Origin: Portibacter lacus | Lineage (GTDB): Bacteria > Bacteroidota > Bacteroidia > Chitinophagales > Saprospiraceae | Length of the DNA: 64,000 nucleotides | Assembly (NCBI RefSeq): GCF_021533215.1 | Contig: NZ_JAJNKA010000010.1 | Location: 166,818 to 230,817, forward strand | Direction: 5' to 3' | Part shown: one piece after another, positions 17,312 through 27,194 of the stretch | How positions within the stretch are numbered: position 1 is the first letter of the stretch | Layout: every line of letters starts with the position of its first letter | Made by a program: the position numbers and the translations under genes | Notes under the pieces: generated by a model | The model's input: only the letters and a program-made list of their open reading frames with translations | What the model was told of the DNA's origin: nothing | The model's database searches: none

Positions 17312-18682
17312 ATGAATAAACTACTGATCTTACTTATAGCGATTGTTTTTGTGGCCTGTGATAAAGAAAATACGGTTACTATAAATACTAACATCTCAGA
17401 TCCTGAGGTGCCGCAATTATTGATAATGAACGAAGTAGAAATGATCTTCGATACCATTTCAGATTTTAACGGTACTCCATTTGTGCTTCCTGTAGGAGAA
17501 AAACCATCGATCCTGAAAGTTCAATTTGGAAGATTGGCTGATTATATCTATATCAGTCCAGGAGCCGAAATTACCATAAATAAGGAAAGAGGCAGCCGCG
17601 TGTTCAATATTGAAAATTCTAATGACGCTGAGCAGAAATTACTTGCGGAATTTGATAAGCAGATGGACATCGCTTCTGCGAAATACAGTTTGAACGAAAT
17701 AGCGAATGGTTCAGAAGAAGATTTTGAACATGCATTAAGCTTGAAATATGAGGAAGTGAATAAGTTATTAGCAGAGCATCAAGACGCTTCTCAGGATTTG
17801 ATTTCGTGGTTAGAAGCTAGGATCATCGCGAATAAGATTGAATCTAAAGTTTACTACCCAGACTATTATGAATATATAAAGAAAGAAGAGCCCGTTATTT
17901 CTGCGGACTTTTATAAAACGGAAAATGACTTAGATCTTAGTCGCAAAGAATTATTCTACTTTGATGATATGAAATCAGCAGCATTGTCTTTGCTTGGTAG
18001 AGGTGTCAATTTTGAAGACTATGAAGATTTCACAGAATATTATGCAGCGCGATATAAGGTGATAGACGAGCGTGTGGAGAATCCAGAGATTGCTGAAATT
18101 TTAAAATTTGGGATTATAAATGATAAAATTAACTACGCTGGTGGAATACAGGGATTTGAAGATCAAATAAATGAGTACTTGAAAATAGCAAAAGATCCAA
18201 ATAAGAAAATAGCCATAGAAAATCAAGTAGCGAAATGGGCTCATTTAAAGAAAGGGGCAGTAGCGCCAGATTTTACAGCTCTAACAAGAGACGGGGAGGA
18301 AGTGAAATTATCTGACTTGAAAGGTAAGCATGTATATATAGATGTATGGGCAACATGGTGTGGTCCTTGTCTTGCAGAAATTCCATCATTAAAAAGTATG
18401 GAAGAAAAATACCATGGACAGAATTTAGAATTTGTAAGTGTCTCTATCGATAAAGAAAGTGATAGGGAAAAATGGAAGAATTTTGTTATGGAAAAAGACT
18501 TGAAAGGTATTCAAATCATGACAAATGAAGCTTGGCAAGCAAAAATGACCACCGATTATAATATATCGGGCATCCCAAGATTTATCATGATTGATGAAAA
18601 TGGAGCACTCGTAAGTGCAGATGCACCTCGTCCAAGTAATACGGTATCGTTTACAAAAATGGTTGATGGATTATTAAATTAA
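17312..18682 (+). CDS. TlpA/ResA-like thioredoxin-domain lipoprotein
   Basis: The start at 17312 gives a clean lipoprotein signal (MNKLLILLIAIVFVAC); the longer frame from 17237 would bury it. Residues ~20-310 form an N-terminal region of the kind found before thioredoxin folds in Bacteroidota (DUF4369-like beta part, then helices). Residues ~318-456 are an AhpC/TSA-thioredoxin domain with VWATWCGPCLAEIPSL; the CGPC cysteines are near 350 and 353, and the cis-Pro loop is SGIPRF. It likely reduces or isomerises disulfides of exported proteins from the periplasmic face. Confidence 0.85.
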   Translation: MNKLLILLIAIVFVACDKENTVTINTNISDPEVPQLLIMNEVEMIFDTISDFNGTPFVLPVGEKPSILKVQFGRLADYIYISPGAEITINKERGSRVFNIENSNDAEQKLLAEFDKQMDIASAKYSLNEIANGSEEDFEHALSLKYEEVNKLLAEHQDASQDLISWLEARIIANKIESKVYYPDYYEYIKKEEPVISADFYKTENDLDLSRKELFYFDDMKSAALSLLGRGVNFEDYEDFTEYYAARYKVIDERVENPEIAEILKFGIINDKINYAGGIQGFEDQINEYLKIAKDPNKKIAIENQVAKWAHLKKGAVAPDFTALTRDGEEVKLSDLKGKHVYIDVWATWCGPCLAEIPSLKSMEEKYHGQNLEFVSVSIDKESDREKWKNFVMEKDLKGIQIMTNEAWQAKMTTDYNISGIPRFIMIDENGALVSADAPRPSNTVSFTKMVDGLLN

Positions 18683-18832
18683 TCTCATAAGTGTCGCGAA
18701 ATGCATGAGAAATGACGCCTAATTGTCATAGCTATGCAATAATGTCATGTTTCTTACAAAATTTATGTCGTCTAGTAGGGGGTTTATCCGTCGTGTAGTT
18801 GTCATGTAACTGGACTGAATAAATTTTAGAGA

Positions 18833-21343
18833 ATGAAACCTATAGTAACTGGAATGGTGCTAATTGCACTGTTTACCAACGTGTTATGCTATGCCCAAAA
18901 CAATACTCCGATGGAGGTTTTGGTGAATATAGCCAATGACAACGCTCGTTTTATTCCTAAACAAATTTTTATAGAAGATCACCGAAACACAGATTACCTA
19001 GATTCTTACCTAACGAATTATGCAACGTTAAAATTAAACGAATCTCTACTTAATGAAATCGTGACACAGGAACTGCCTAATATCGCGGTTGCTCTGCCAT
19101 TACCTGATGGTAAATCATTAAATGCTAGACTTGTTAATTTTGATATTCGTACGGAAGAATTTTCTGTTGTTGACCAATTCGATAACGAATTGGAAATTCC
19201 TGATGCCCAATTTTACAGGGGTGTATTAGATCGTGAAAGCGATGCGATGGCAGGAATAAGTTTTTTTAGAGATCGAGTTTATGGATTGTTTTCCAGCTTA
19301 AGTAAAGGAAATATAATCTTAGCTCAAGATCCTATTAATCCTGGAAATGGAGAGAATTATATTCTCTACTATGAAAGAGATTTACTAATAGATCGTGAGA
19401 AATCTTGCGGAACTGATGACCTCAAGCCATTTGATGATTATCAATCTGTAACGTCGCGTTCTACAGGAAATGTGTATTCTTCTTGTGAAGATATAGAAGT
19501 ATACATCGAAGCAACGAACAAGTTGTACCAGAAAATGGGCTCATCCACTGCAGTGACCAATTACATTACCGCTTTTTTTAATAGTGTTTCTATCATTTAC
19601 AGAAATGAAGGAATCTATACTAGTATTAAAAGAATTAAGGTAAATACAACTGAAGATGGATATACCAATTTGACAACTTCGTTTGATAACTTGAACAAGT
19701 TTGGAGAAAACACGAAAAATAATTATCAACAATATGGTGCCGAATTAGCTCACCTTGTTGATTACAATGAGAATAATCTTGGAGGGGTTGCATGGATAAA
19801 CGCAATGTGTATTAATTATATCTATTATCCTTCGCAAAACTATCATTATGGTGGTTACGCATATAGTAGTATCAATAATACACACGAAGATTTTCCTGAT
19901 TACTCATTAACCGTATTCATGTTTGCTCATGAAATGGGGCATAATCTTGGATCTCAGCACACGCAGTGGTGTGGATGGACGGGAGGACCGATAGATAACT
20001 GTGTGAGCGTAGAAGGAACGTGTGATCCAGGGCCAGCTCCTGTGAATGGAGGAACCATTATGTCTTACTGCCACCTAACGGAATATGGCATTAATTATAG
20101 TGAGGGATTCGGAGAAATACCTGGGAATCATATCAGAAGTATTCTACAAAGCAAAACTTGCAAAGAAGAATATGTTCCTAAAGGTGTAGTGAATTGTAAT
20201 CCGAATACAACGGTTACTGCGAATAGAGAATGCACAGATGAAGATGGATGGACGCATTACTATTTCGATAACAATTCCACGGATGAAGATGATGATGACT
20301 TATTACTTTCTGTTCTGAAAGGATCAGAAGATATAGGAGACTTAGATGATGGTTCACTCATTGTAAGAGTAAAAACTTCATCTAATGCTGGAAATGGTGC
20401 AACGCATATTGTAGATCCTGGCTATAGTGCTGGTGATGATTGGTATGTAATGAACAGATGGTTCGAACTTATTCCAACGGAAGAACCGAATAATCCGGTA
20501 ACCGTACGTTTTCCATACACAACTGAGGACTACATGGATGTGATTATGACTCAACCAGCTGTTAATGCACATCAAGATCTTATTTTTTATAAGATTAATA
20601 CTCCGGGTAATCCTGATCCAGATTCTGGGCATAAGAATATTACGAATGATCAGATAACATTTTATGAAAATGGAACAACGGCATCATTGAACGCATGGAA
20701 GTACATTAAAAATGGTACAAGTCATATGGCTGAATTTCAAGTAAGTTCCTTCTCCGGAGGTGGAGGTGGATTTTCAGAAACTAGCCAATCAGCAGTTCCT
20801 GTTGAAATTTTGACTTATGATGTACAGAAGGAAGGAAAGTTTGTTAGTGCAAATTGGTCTACTTCTCTAGAAATCAACAATGAATATTTCACTGTTGAAA
20901 GATCATCGGATGGAAAAGTATTCGAAGAAATAGGCAGAATTAGTGGTCAAGGTAATAGTTCAGAACTGCAGGAATATTCATTTTTGGATAGAAATCCTAA
21001 TGCTGGAATAAATTATTACCGTCTTTCGCAAACTGATTTTGATGGTACACACGTAGTAATAGGTGTACGGTCGATCAAGATGGATTTTATACGAGAAATT
21101 AATGTTTTTCCTAATCCATTAGCGTCAGACCAATTAAATATTAATTACAGCCTAACGAATGCTGAAGATATTTCGGTTGTGATCAGGAATATAGAAGGAA
21201 GAATGATTTACCAGACTCAGAAAACATCTGAAATTGGTAAGAATCAGATGAGTATGGATTTGAGCCATGTGGATGCAGGAATTTACATAGTTCAGATTGT
21301 AAGTGGTAAAGAAACTTACACACAAAAATTGATTAAAGATTAA
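18833..21343 (+). CDS. secreted M12B-like zinc metallopeptidase with T9SS type A tail
   Basis: The 836-residue protein has a signal peptide (MKPIVTGMVLIALFTNVLCYAQ) and a propeptide-like region. The reprolysin-type catalytic domain has the zinc site FAHEMGHNLGSQHTQW (first His near 365) and the Met-turn GGTIMSYCHL (~408). A beta region with an EDEDDDD-type acidic loop (about 480) follows, and a Gly-rich hinge. The C-terminal ~80 residues (INVFPNPLASDQLNINY ... GIYIVQIVSGKETYTQKLIKD) form a type A sorting domain for T9SS export and surface attachment. It is a candidate for extracellular protein degradation. A strong terminator follows. Confidence 0.9.
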   Translation: MKPIVTGMVLIALFTNVLCYAQNNTPMEVLVNIANDNARFIPKQIFIEDHRNTDYLDSYLTNYATLKLNESLLNEIVTQELPNIAVALPLPDGKSLNARLVNFDIRTEEFSVVDQFDNELEIPDAQFYRGVLDRESDAMAGISFFRDRVYGLFSSLSKGNIILAQDPINPGNGENYILYYERDLLIDREKSCGTDDLKPFDDYQSVTSRSTGNVYSSCEDIEVYIEATNKLYQKMGSSTAVTNYITAFFNSVSIIYRNEGIYTSIKRIKVNTTEDGYTNLTTSFDNLNKFGENTKNNYQQYGAELAHLVDYNENNLGGVAWINAMCINYIYYPSQNYHYGGYAYSSINNTHEDFPDYSLTVFMFAHEMGHNLGSQHTQWCGWTGGPIDNCVSVEGTCDPGPAPVNGGTIMSYCHLTEYGINYSEGFGEIPGNHIRSILQSKTCKEEYVPKGVVNCNPNTTVTANRECTDEDGWTHYYFDNNSTDEDDDDLLLSVLKGSEDIGDLDDGSLIVRVKTSSNAGNGATHIVDPGYSAGDDWYVMNRWFELIPTEEPNNPVTVRFPYTTEDYMDVIMTQPAVNAHQDLIFYKINTPGNPDPDSGHKNITNDQITFYENGTTASLNAWKYIKNGTSHMAEFQVSSFSGGGGGFSETSQSAVPVEILTYDVQKEGKFVSANWSTSLEINNEYFTVERSSDGKVFEEIGRISGQGNSSELQEYSFLDRNPNAGINYYRLSQTDFDGTHVVIGVRSIKMDFIREINVFPNPLASDQLNINYSLTNAEDISVVIRNIEGRMIYQTQKTSEIGKNQMSMDLSHVDAGIYIVQIVSGKETYTQKLIKD

Positions 21344-21375
21344 GCGTATATAAATTTTAAAAACTTACTCAAAGT

Positions 21376-21407
21376 ACCTCGAAGGAAAAGTTCTTCGAGG
21401 TTTTTTT
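21376..21407 (+). terminator. intrinsic terminator of the M12B-like gene
   Basis: ACCTCGAA at 21376-21383 pairs with TTCGAGGT at 21394-21401, followed by a T7 run, 32 bp after the stop. Confidence 0.85.
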
Positions 21408-21744
21408 ATTTTAATTTGAAAATATTTGAAATTAAATAGGGGTAGGTCATTTTAATTGCGTCTTTAATGTACACACAATAGAGAAACAAAGAAACAAATA
21501 ATGAGTTTGGCTGGAAAAAGAAGTCTTGAGAAATCGGGACTTTTTTTATTTACGGTCAATTTCTAAAGCGGGCTTCCGCGAGTTATTGCTTTTTATTCCC
21601 TCCGTTTCTTATCAACGAGCCAGATTAACAGACCCTACGTCATTTTAGTTTTTGGAATACATAAAGCCAATCAACGGACTTCTATTTTAAATTTTTAATT
21701 TTATATCATCGTAATCCGATTTTAGATAATCTAAATTTAATTGT
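21408..21744 (+). other. intergenic region with a tiny ORF and a second hairpin
   Basis: A 21-codon frame (ATG 21501, TAA 21564-21566; begins MSLAGKRSLEK) overlaps the hairpin AAGTC (21521-21525)/GACTT (21538-21542), which is followed by a T run. The arrangement could be a leader peptide with attenuator or a small RNA end, but no promoter box was found and chance is possible. The rest shows no gene. Confidence 0.25.
21721..21735. promoter_or_regulatory. 15-bp palindrome, possible operator before the AlkD-like gene
   Basis: TTTAGAT-A-ATCTAAA is perfectly symmetrical and sits 9 bp before the ATG at 21745. Its position would suit a dimeric repressor that controls the repair operon. No matching regulator is encoded nearby. 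Confidence 0.35.
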
Positions 21745-22452
21745 ATGACTGTAGCGGAAGTAATGACTCAATTAGAATCTTGGGGAAATCCGAAAACCAA
21801 AGAAGTTTTATTAAAGCACGGTGCTAGAGAGCCATTCTTCGGCGTTAAGGTTGCAGACTTAAAGAAAATCGTCAAAAAGGTCAAGAAAAACCATGAGCTA
21901 GCGATGGCTTTATATGATACAGGAAATTCTGATGCCATGTACTTAGCAGGATTGATCTCCGATGAAACCAAGATGACTAAGGCTGACCTGAACAAATGGG
22001 CTGAAGAAGCTTATTGGTATATGATTAGCGAATATGCGGTTGCCTGGGCAGCTGCTGAAACTCCTTTCGCTGAGGAAATTGCAGATGAATGGATTCAGTC
22101 AGATAAAGTAAATGTTGCTTCTGCTGGCTGGGCAACATGGTCTAATATTTTACTTCTCAAAGCTGATGAAGATCTAGACCTAGAAAAAATTAAGAGCCTC
22201 ATGGCTAAGGCAGAAGAGGGCATTCACGATCATCAAGACAGAGTCAGTTATACTAAAAATGGTTTTATTCTAGCAGCAGGAGGTGCAGTAAGTGCATTGA
22301 CTGATCTAGCTACCGAATATGGAAACCGAATCGGTAAAGTGAAAGTGAATATGGGAGAGACGGCATGCAAGGTTCCATTCATCCCCGATTATTTGAAAAA
22401 GATGAAAGAGAAAGGAAGGATTGGTAACAAGAAGAAAACGGTTAAGTGTTGA
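21745..22452 (+). CDS. DNA alkylation repair protein, AlkD-like HEAT-repeat family
   Basis: The 235-residue all-helical protein begins TVAEVMTQLESWGNPKTKEVLLKHG, a typical AlkD-family N terminus. It continues with HEAT-like repeats (EPFFGVKVADLKKIVKKVKKNHELAMALYDTGNSDAMYLAGLI), and the C-terminal part has VGKVKVNMGETACKVP. Family members excise or bind alkylated bases, although this subgroup (DUF7-like AlkD2 branch) has few tested members. It overlaps the SbcD gene by 7 bases, so the two are translated together and form a DNA-repair operon with SbcC. Confidence 0.75.
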   Translation: MTVAEVMTQLESWGNPKTKEVLLKHGAREPFFGVKVADLKKIVKKVKKNHELAMALYDTGNSDAMYLAGLISDETKMTKADLNKWAEEAYWYMISEYAVAWAAAETPFAEEIADEWIQSDKVNVASAGWATWSNILLLKADEDLDLEKIKSLMAKAEEGIHDHQDRVSYTKNGFILAAGGAVSALTDLATEYGNRIGKVKVNMGETACKVPFIPDYLKKMKEKGRIGNKKKTVKC

Positions 22453-23669
22453 AAATACTACATACTGCCGATTGGCACATAGGAAAAAATCTTCATAAGG
22501 TTCCATTACAGAGCGAATTCAAAATGTTTTTAGAATGGTTGCTAGGTATCATAAATGATGAAGCCATAGATGTATTGTTGATTTCAGGAGACATCTTTGA
22601 CTATGCTAATCCAGCTGCAGAAGATCGGAAAACCTACTACGAGTTTTTGAAAAGTTTAGTTGATACCAATACTAAAATAATCATCACAGGTGGAAATCAT
22701 GATTCTGCAGGTTTTCTGAATGCACCACGTGAAGTACTAAAAGCTTTAGATATAGAAGTAATCGGGGAGGCGACTCATCCGATAAACCAAGAAATTATTC
22801 CTATTGTAAATGATGATGGGAGCGTTGAAGTTGTCATTGCTGCCGTACCTTTTCTGAAAGATAAAGACCTTAGAAATCGAAATGAGGCTGAAAAATTTGA
22901 AAGTAGGGTAGATGAGATTCGATATGGAATTCAGAATCACTATCACCAACTAGCAGAAATTATCAAAGATCAATATCCTAATGTTCCTTCTATCGCCATG
23001 GGACACTTGTATACTGTGGGTTCTGATCCTTCCGAAAGTGAACGTGATATCCACATGGGGAACGAAGCAGCAGTGGACGCTAAGATATTCTCGGATGCTT
23101 TCGATTACGTTGCGCTCGGCCATATTCATCGACCACAGATTATTGGGAAGAATGAATTCATTCGCTATTCTGGATCGCCTATTGCCTTGAGTTTCTCGGA
23201 AAAGAAAGATATAAAAAGTATAATCATATTAACAGTTGACGAAGGTGAGATCCAAAAACCTAAGCTTATAGAAGTACCTAAGAATCGGACATTGGATCGA
23301 ATTTCTGGGAACTTGGAAGAAGTTAGACTTGCGCTAGAAGATTATGAAAACTCCTTTACCTTGCCGGCATTTCTTGAGATTATCGTTAAGGAAAAAGAAT
23401 ACAGTTCTGTCATTCTCAGTGATTTTGAAGAGCTAAAAACTTTGCACCAAGATCAGCCAAATTATAAGGTTATTAAAAGTAAGGTAGATTTCGAGCATGG
23501 AGCGAAAGACATAGATGCGTTATTTCTAGAAGGTGAAAACATCGAAGATCTAAAGCCTACTGAAGTTTTTGCGAAGAAAATGGAGTCTGAAAATATAGAT
23601 GATGCTTCTAAGGAATTAATGAATGAAGCTTTTTTAGAATTGCTATCAATTGTGATGAATGAGGATTAG
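22446..23669 (+). CDS. sbcD: exonuclease SbcCD subunit D
   Basis: The protein is 407 residues, of normal SbcD length. All Mre11-type metallophosphoesterase motifs are present in order: HTADWHIG (about 6), ISGDIFDYANP (~47), TGGNHDSAG (~81), AMGHLYTVG, and ALGHIHRPQ (~223). The C-terminal capping domain follows. The start is a GTG at 22446 (or the next codon, TTG) that overlaps the AlkD-like stop. SbcD is the nuclease subunit that, with SbcC, cuts hairpin DNA and processes double-strand ends. Its 3' end overlaps sbcC by 11 bases. Confidence 0.92.
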   Translation: MLKILHTADWHIGKNLHKVPLQSEFKMFLEWLLGIINDEAIDVLLISGDIFDYANPAAEDRKTYYEFLKSLVDTNTKIIITGGNHDSAGFLNAPREVLKALDIEVIGEATHPINQEIIPIVNDDGSVEVVIAAVPFLKDKDLRNRNEAEKFESRVDEIRYGIQNHYHQLAEIIKDQYPNVPSIAMGHLYTVGSDPSESERDIHMGNEAAVDAKIFSDAFDYVALGHIHRPQIIGKNEFIRYSGSPIALSFSEKKDIKSIIILTVDEGEIQKPKLIEVPKNRTLDRISGNLEEVRLALEDYENSFTLPAFLEIIVKEKEYSSVILSDFEELKTLHQDQPNYKVIKSKVDFEHGAKDIDALFLEGENIEDLKPTEVFAKKMESENIDDASKELMNEAFLELLSIVMNED

Positions 23670-26600
23670 GAAAATTAGTTTTAGCAATATTAACAATCTG
23701 AAAGGTGGACCACACGTGATCTCCTTTGAAGAAGAGCCATTGAAATCTTCTGGAATATTTGCGATTACGGGACCTACAGGATCAGGGAAGTCTACGATCT
23801 TAGATGTTATTACACTCGCTCTTTTTAATCGGATACCACGTTATGATGGTAAGATTTCTGATAAGAAAATGCAAGAATTAGGCTCAGTAATTACCCATCA
23901 TGCTAAAGACGCCGAAGCTGCTGTGGAGTATGAAGTAGGTGGAAATCGATACACCTCGAAATGGTCCGTTCACCTCGCTAAGAATAGCGGTAAGATTCAG
24001 CCATATGATATGTCTATCAGTGATGTCAGCGGTAATTACTTAGATCTGAAAAGAAGTGATGTTCCTGCGAAAAATGAAGAAATTATTGGTTTAGACTATG
24101 AGCAGTTTGTTAAGTCTATCATTCTCTCTCAAGGTGAATTTTCTAAGTTTCTAAAATCTACGGTTAATGAACGTGGAAAGCTCTTAGAAAAGTTAACAGG
24201 AGGAGATGTATATCGAAAAATAAGTCAAGCCGCTTATCGCAAAGAAAAAGATATTGTTCAGCAGCTCAAATTTGAAAAATCCTTATTTGCAGAAATTGAG
24301 CTTTTTACGCCAGAGAAAATTGAGGAAGTAAAGAAAAACATTGACCTATACCAAAAAGAGATTAGCAAGCTAGAACAGGTCATCAAAAATGATGTGGAAG
24401 TCTTACAAGTTAAGACATCTCTGTCCTCTATTTCGAAGCAGTTAATTGAAAAGAAGGAGAAACTACTGCTTAATCAAAAGAGCTTAGATGCTTTTCAAGA
24501 AAAGGCCGAGCAGGTTAAAGTGCATGAAAAGGTCGTTGTCTTTAGTGGCCAATTATCGCTGCACGAAAAATCATCAGAGCTTTTACTCAGAACCGCATCA
24601 GAAATTAAAGCTAGACAGCAAGAATTGAACTTGGCTCAAGAGCGATTTACGAATTCGATAAAGGAACTAGGAAGCCTGACCAAGGAAAAAGTTGAGGAAA
24701 GCAATTTCAAAACCATCTTAGATACATTTGAATCCAAGGTGGTTGCTTTAGACTTTGAATTGCTCAATTTGAAAAAGAAAGGTGGGGAATCTCGTGAAAA
24801 AATAAATGAGAAGTTATTAAATTCTAGGCTTGGACTGAATGCTAAAATATCTCCCAATGAGGCCTTAACCTCACTCGCTGAAATCAAAGAAAAATTAACA
24901 AGCCAACTGTCCTCAATTGGTTTTTATGAAAATACGCCGACTTCAGATCTCAAAACCCAAATCAAGGATAAACAAGAAAAGATAACGCTATACCGAAATT
25001 GGCTCCAACTATCAGAGTCTCAAGAAAAGAATCTAGCCACTAAAGCTACTTTGACCCAAAAGATAAAAGAAGATCAGAAGACTTTAGAAAGCAATAATCC
25101 ATTACTAGCAAGTAACCTAGCCTTGATTAAATCTCTGAAAAGCCAAATCACGCTATTAGAGGCTCGAAGAGATGATGCACTGAAAATTGCCAAATTAGAA
25201 GATTTTAGAAAGGAACTTGTAGATGGAGAGGCTTGTCCTCTGTGTGGCGCAGTCGACCATCCATACACTGTTCACTTGCCAGAAGAACAAGAAAATGAGA
25301 TTAAGAAGGCAATTTCACTCAACCAACAAGAAATTGAAAATGTAGAGCAGGTTGCTCGACAGCTGGAGCAAAAAATAAGTACTGCGAACACTGCTATAAA
25401 GATAAATTCAGAAACACTTGCGAATCTATCTAGTAGTATTTCAGAACATGAAAAGGCCATTAATGAAATCGCTCAGAAATTCTCGGCGAAGCAAGATCAC
25501 GAACCGTTATCACTGAAATCCGAAATACAAGTAGAAGAAAAAGCAATTGCCGCATTAGAAAATGGTCTAGAATCGTTAGAACAACTAAAAATTGTCAATG
25601 ATTTAAACCTTGATTTTCAAAATTTAAAGGAATTATTGTCTACTTATGCCAGCGTCAATGCTCAGCGCCAAGAGCTTTATATCGGAAAAGATATTAAGCA
25701 GGAAACCAATAAGTTACAAGACTTATTTACCCAAAACAAATCTTTGATTGCTAAGCTTTCAGAGTTCTTAGAAGAAAAGCAAAAGCAATACCTTAACCTA
25801 GAGAACGACATTAGTAAAATCGAGGAAGAGTTAAAGCCTGAATTAAATAATTTTGGTGTTCCGGATATTCAATCTATGAAAACTTTACTGTTGCCTCAGT
25901 ATAGTTATGAGGCGTACAAAAAAGAGGAAACAGCAATTCATGATGAGCGGAAAAATCTCCTAGCAGAACAAAATCAATTAGAAAGTTCTCAGAAGGAATT
26001 AAAAGAAAAAGATAACGCAGTCGATAAGGAGATAGAAGTTATTCAGAGCGAAATAAAAATTAATGAGACTCGACGAAACGAGCTTAATGCAGAAATAGGC
26101 GGATTAAAATCCATGCTAAAGGAAGACTCTGATCGAAGAGTTAAGCAGATGGATCGTCAGAAAAACATTGAAAAATTAGAAGAGGAGAATGAAAAATGGA
26201 GTTTGCTGAGCAGACTAATCGGTTCTGCAAATGGGGATAAGTTCTCGAATTTTGCACAAGGACTAACGCTTCAGAATCTACTCGTTTTTACGAATAGAAG
26301 ATTGAAAAATCTTACAGATCGCTACCTTCTGGATAAACCTGGACCTGATGGCACCTTGAGTGTTATCGACTTGTATCAAGGGAATACAGAACGAGCGGTA
26401 ACAACATTGTCAGGTGGGGAAATCTTCATTCTGAGTTTGGCATTGGCACTTAGTCTTTCAGATATGGCGTCTAGAAATGTCTCTTTAGAAAGTTTATTTA
26501 TAGATGAAGGTTTTGGGACTTTAGATCAAGAAACATTAGACATTGCCATGACTACGCTGGAAAAGCTTCAGTCAGAAAGTAAGAAGATGGTTGGGATTAT

Positions 26601-26694
26601 TTCCCATGTGGAAGCACTGAAAGAAAGGATCAATGTACAGATCCAGTTAAAAAAGAATGCTCAAGGTTATAGCAGAATCGAAATTGTTAGCTAG
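23659..26694 (+). CDS. sbcC: exonuclease SbcCD subunit C (Rad50-type ATPase)
   Basis: The 1,011-residue protein has the SMC/Rad50 layout. A Walker A GPTGSGKST lies near residue 38 and the Q-loop is SQGEFSKFLK. Two long coiled coils flank a zinc-hook CxxC in GEACPLCGAVDHP (about 525). The ABC signature TLSGGEIFILSLALALS is near 916 and Walker B SLFIDEGFGTLD near 945. It tethers DNA ends and drives SbcD nuclease activity by ATP hydrolysis. The ATG overlaps sbcD. Its 3' end overlaps the convergent DinB-like gene by 8 bases. Confidence 0.93.
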   Translation: MRIRKISFSNINNLKGGPHVISFEEEPLKSSGIFAITGPTGSGKSTILDVITLALFNRIPRYDGKISDKKMQELGSVITHHAKDAEAAVEYEVGGNRYTSKWSVHLAKNSGKIQPYDMSISDVSGNYLDLKRSDVPAKNEEIIGLDYEQFVKSIILSQGEFSKFLKSTVNERGKLLEKLTGGDVYRKISQAAYRKEKDIVQQLKFEKSLFAEIELFTPEKIEEVKKNIDLYQKEISKLEQVIKNDVEVLQVKTSLSSISKQLIEKKEKLLLNQKSLDAFQEKAEQVKVHEKVVVFSGQLSLHEKSSELLLRTASEIKARQQELNLAQERFTNSIKELGSLTKEKVEESNFKTILDTFESKVVALDFELLNLKKKGGESREKINEKLLNSRLGLNAKISPNEALTSLAEIKEKLTSQLSSIGFYENTPTSDLKTQIKDKQEKITLYRNWLQLSESQEKNLATKATLTQKIKEDQKTLESNNPLLASNLALIKSLKSQITLLEARRDDALKIAKLEDFRKELVDGEACPLCGAVDHPYTVHLPEEQENEIKKAISLNQQEIENVEQVARQLEQKISTANTAIKINSETLANLSSSISEHEKAINEIAQKFSAKQDHEPLSLKSEIQVEEKAIAALENGLESLEQLKIVNDLNLDFQNLKELLSTYASVNAQRQELYIGKDIKQETNKLQDLFTQNKSLIAKLSEFLEEKQKQYLNLENDISKIEEELKPELNNFGVPDIQSMKTLLLPQYSYEAYKKEETAIHDERKNLLAEQNQLESSQKELKEKDNAVDKEIEVIQSEIKINETRRNELNAEIGGLKSMLKEDSDRRVKQMDRQKNIEKLEEENEKWSLLSRLIGSANGDKFSNFAQGLTLQNLLVFTNRRLKNLTDRYLLDKPGPDGTLSVIDLYQGNTERAVTTLSGGEIFILSLALALSLSDMASRNVSLESLFIDEGFGTLDQETLDIAMTTLEKLQSESKKMVGIISHVEALKERINVQIQLKKNAQGYSRIEIVS

Positions 26695-27193
26695 AAATGT
26701 GCGCTAAGTGATGCCTGCAATGCCATGCATAGTGCAGTAAGTTCTCACCTAATGAAGATTCTGCATTTTTTTCTGGATGATAATACGTTTTCGCAAAATC
26801 GTCATCGGTCATGTTTTCTATGACCACCACCCATCTTTTGTGTAAACTATCTAATATATCTAAAGAAAGATCCACAGGCAACTTAGCATCCGGTAGTTCT
26901 GCCCATGCTGCTTCATCATAAGCTTTAATCGTAGGAGTATCTTCTGTAAGTGCTAATTTGAACCGAATGTAGGCATTCATATGGCTATCTGCACAATGAT
27001 GAACCACTTGTCTTAATGTCCAGCCCTCTGGTCGGTAAGGGGTGTCAAGTTGGTCTTCAGTCAATTCCGCACATCGTTTGCGCATTAACGAAGGAAATTC
27101 AGCAATGGTAGCAATTGCTTGATCTTTGTTTTCAGAAGTAAATTCTTCGTTTTGATCTTTACCTATTGGGTATTTTAAGTGCTCTAAATCCAT
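26687..27193 (-). CDS. DinB/YfiT family putative metal-dependent transferase
   Basis: This 168-residue protein begins with the YPIGK motif typical of the YfiT/BstA group. Three His sites expected for the DinB four-helix metal centre are visible: VVHHCADSHMNAY near residue 63, and the C-terminal HYAWHCRHHLAHI. Characterised YfiT relatives (BstA) transfer bacillithiol to electrophiles. The thiol cofactor used in this organism is not shown by the window. It is downstream of, and 1 bp from, the SWIM gene, so they form a two-gene operon. Confidence 0.8.
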   Translation of the reverse strand: MDLEHLKYPIGKDQNEEFTSENKDQAIATIAEFPSLMRKRCAELTEDQLDTPYRPEGWTLRQVVHHCADSHMNAYIRFKLALTEDTPTIKAYDEAAWAELPDAKLPVDLSLDILDSLHKRWVVVIENMTDDDFAKTYYHPEKNAESSLGENLLHYAWHCRHHLAHISS

Positions 27194-27194
27194 A

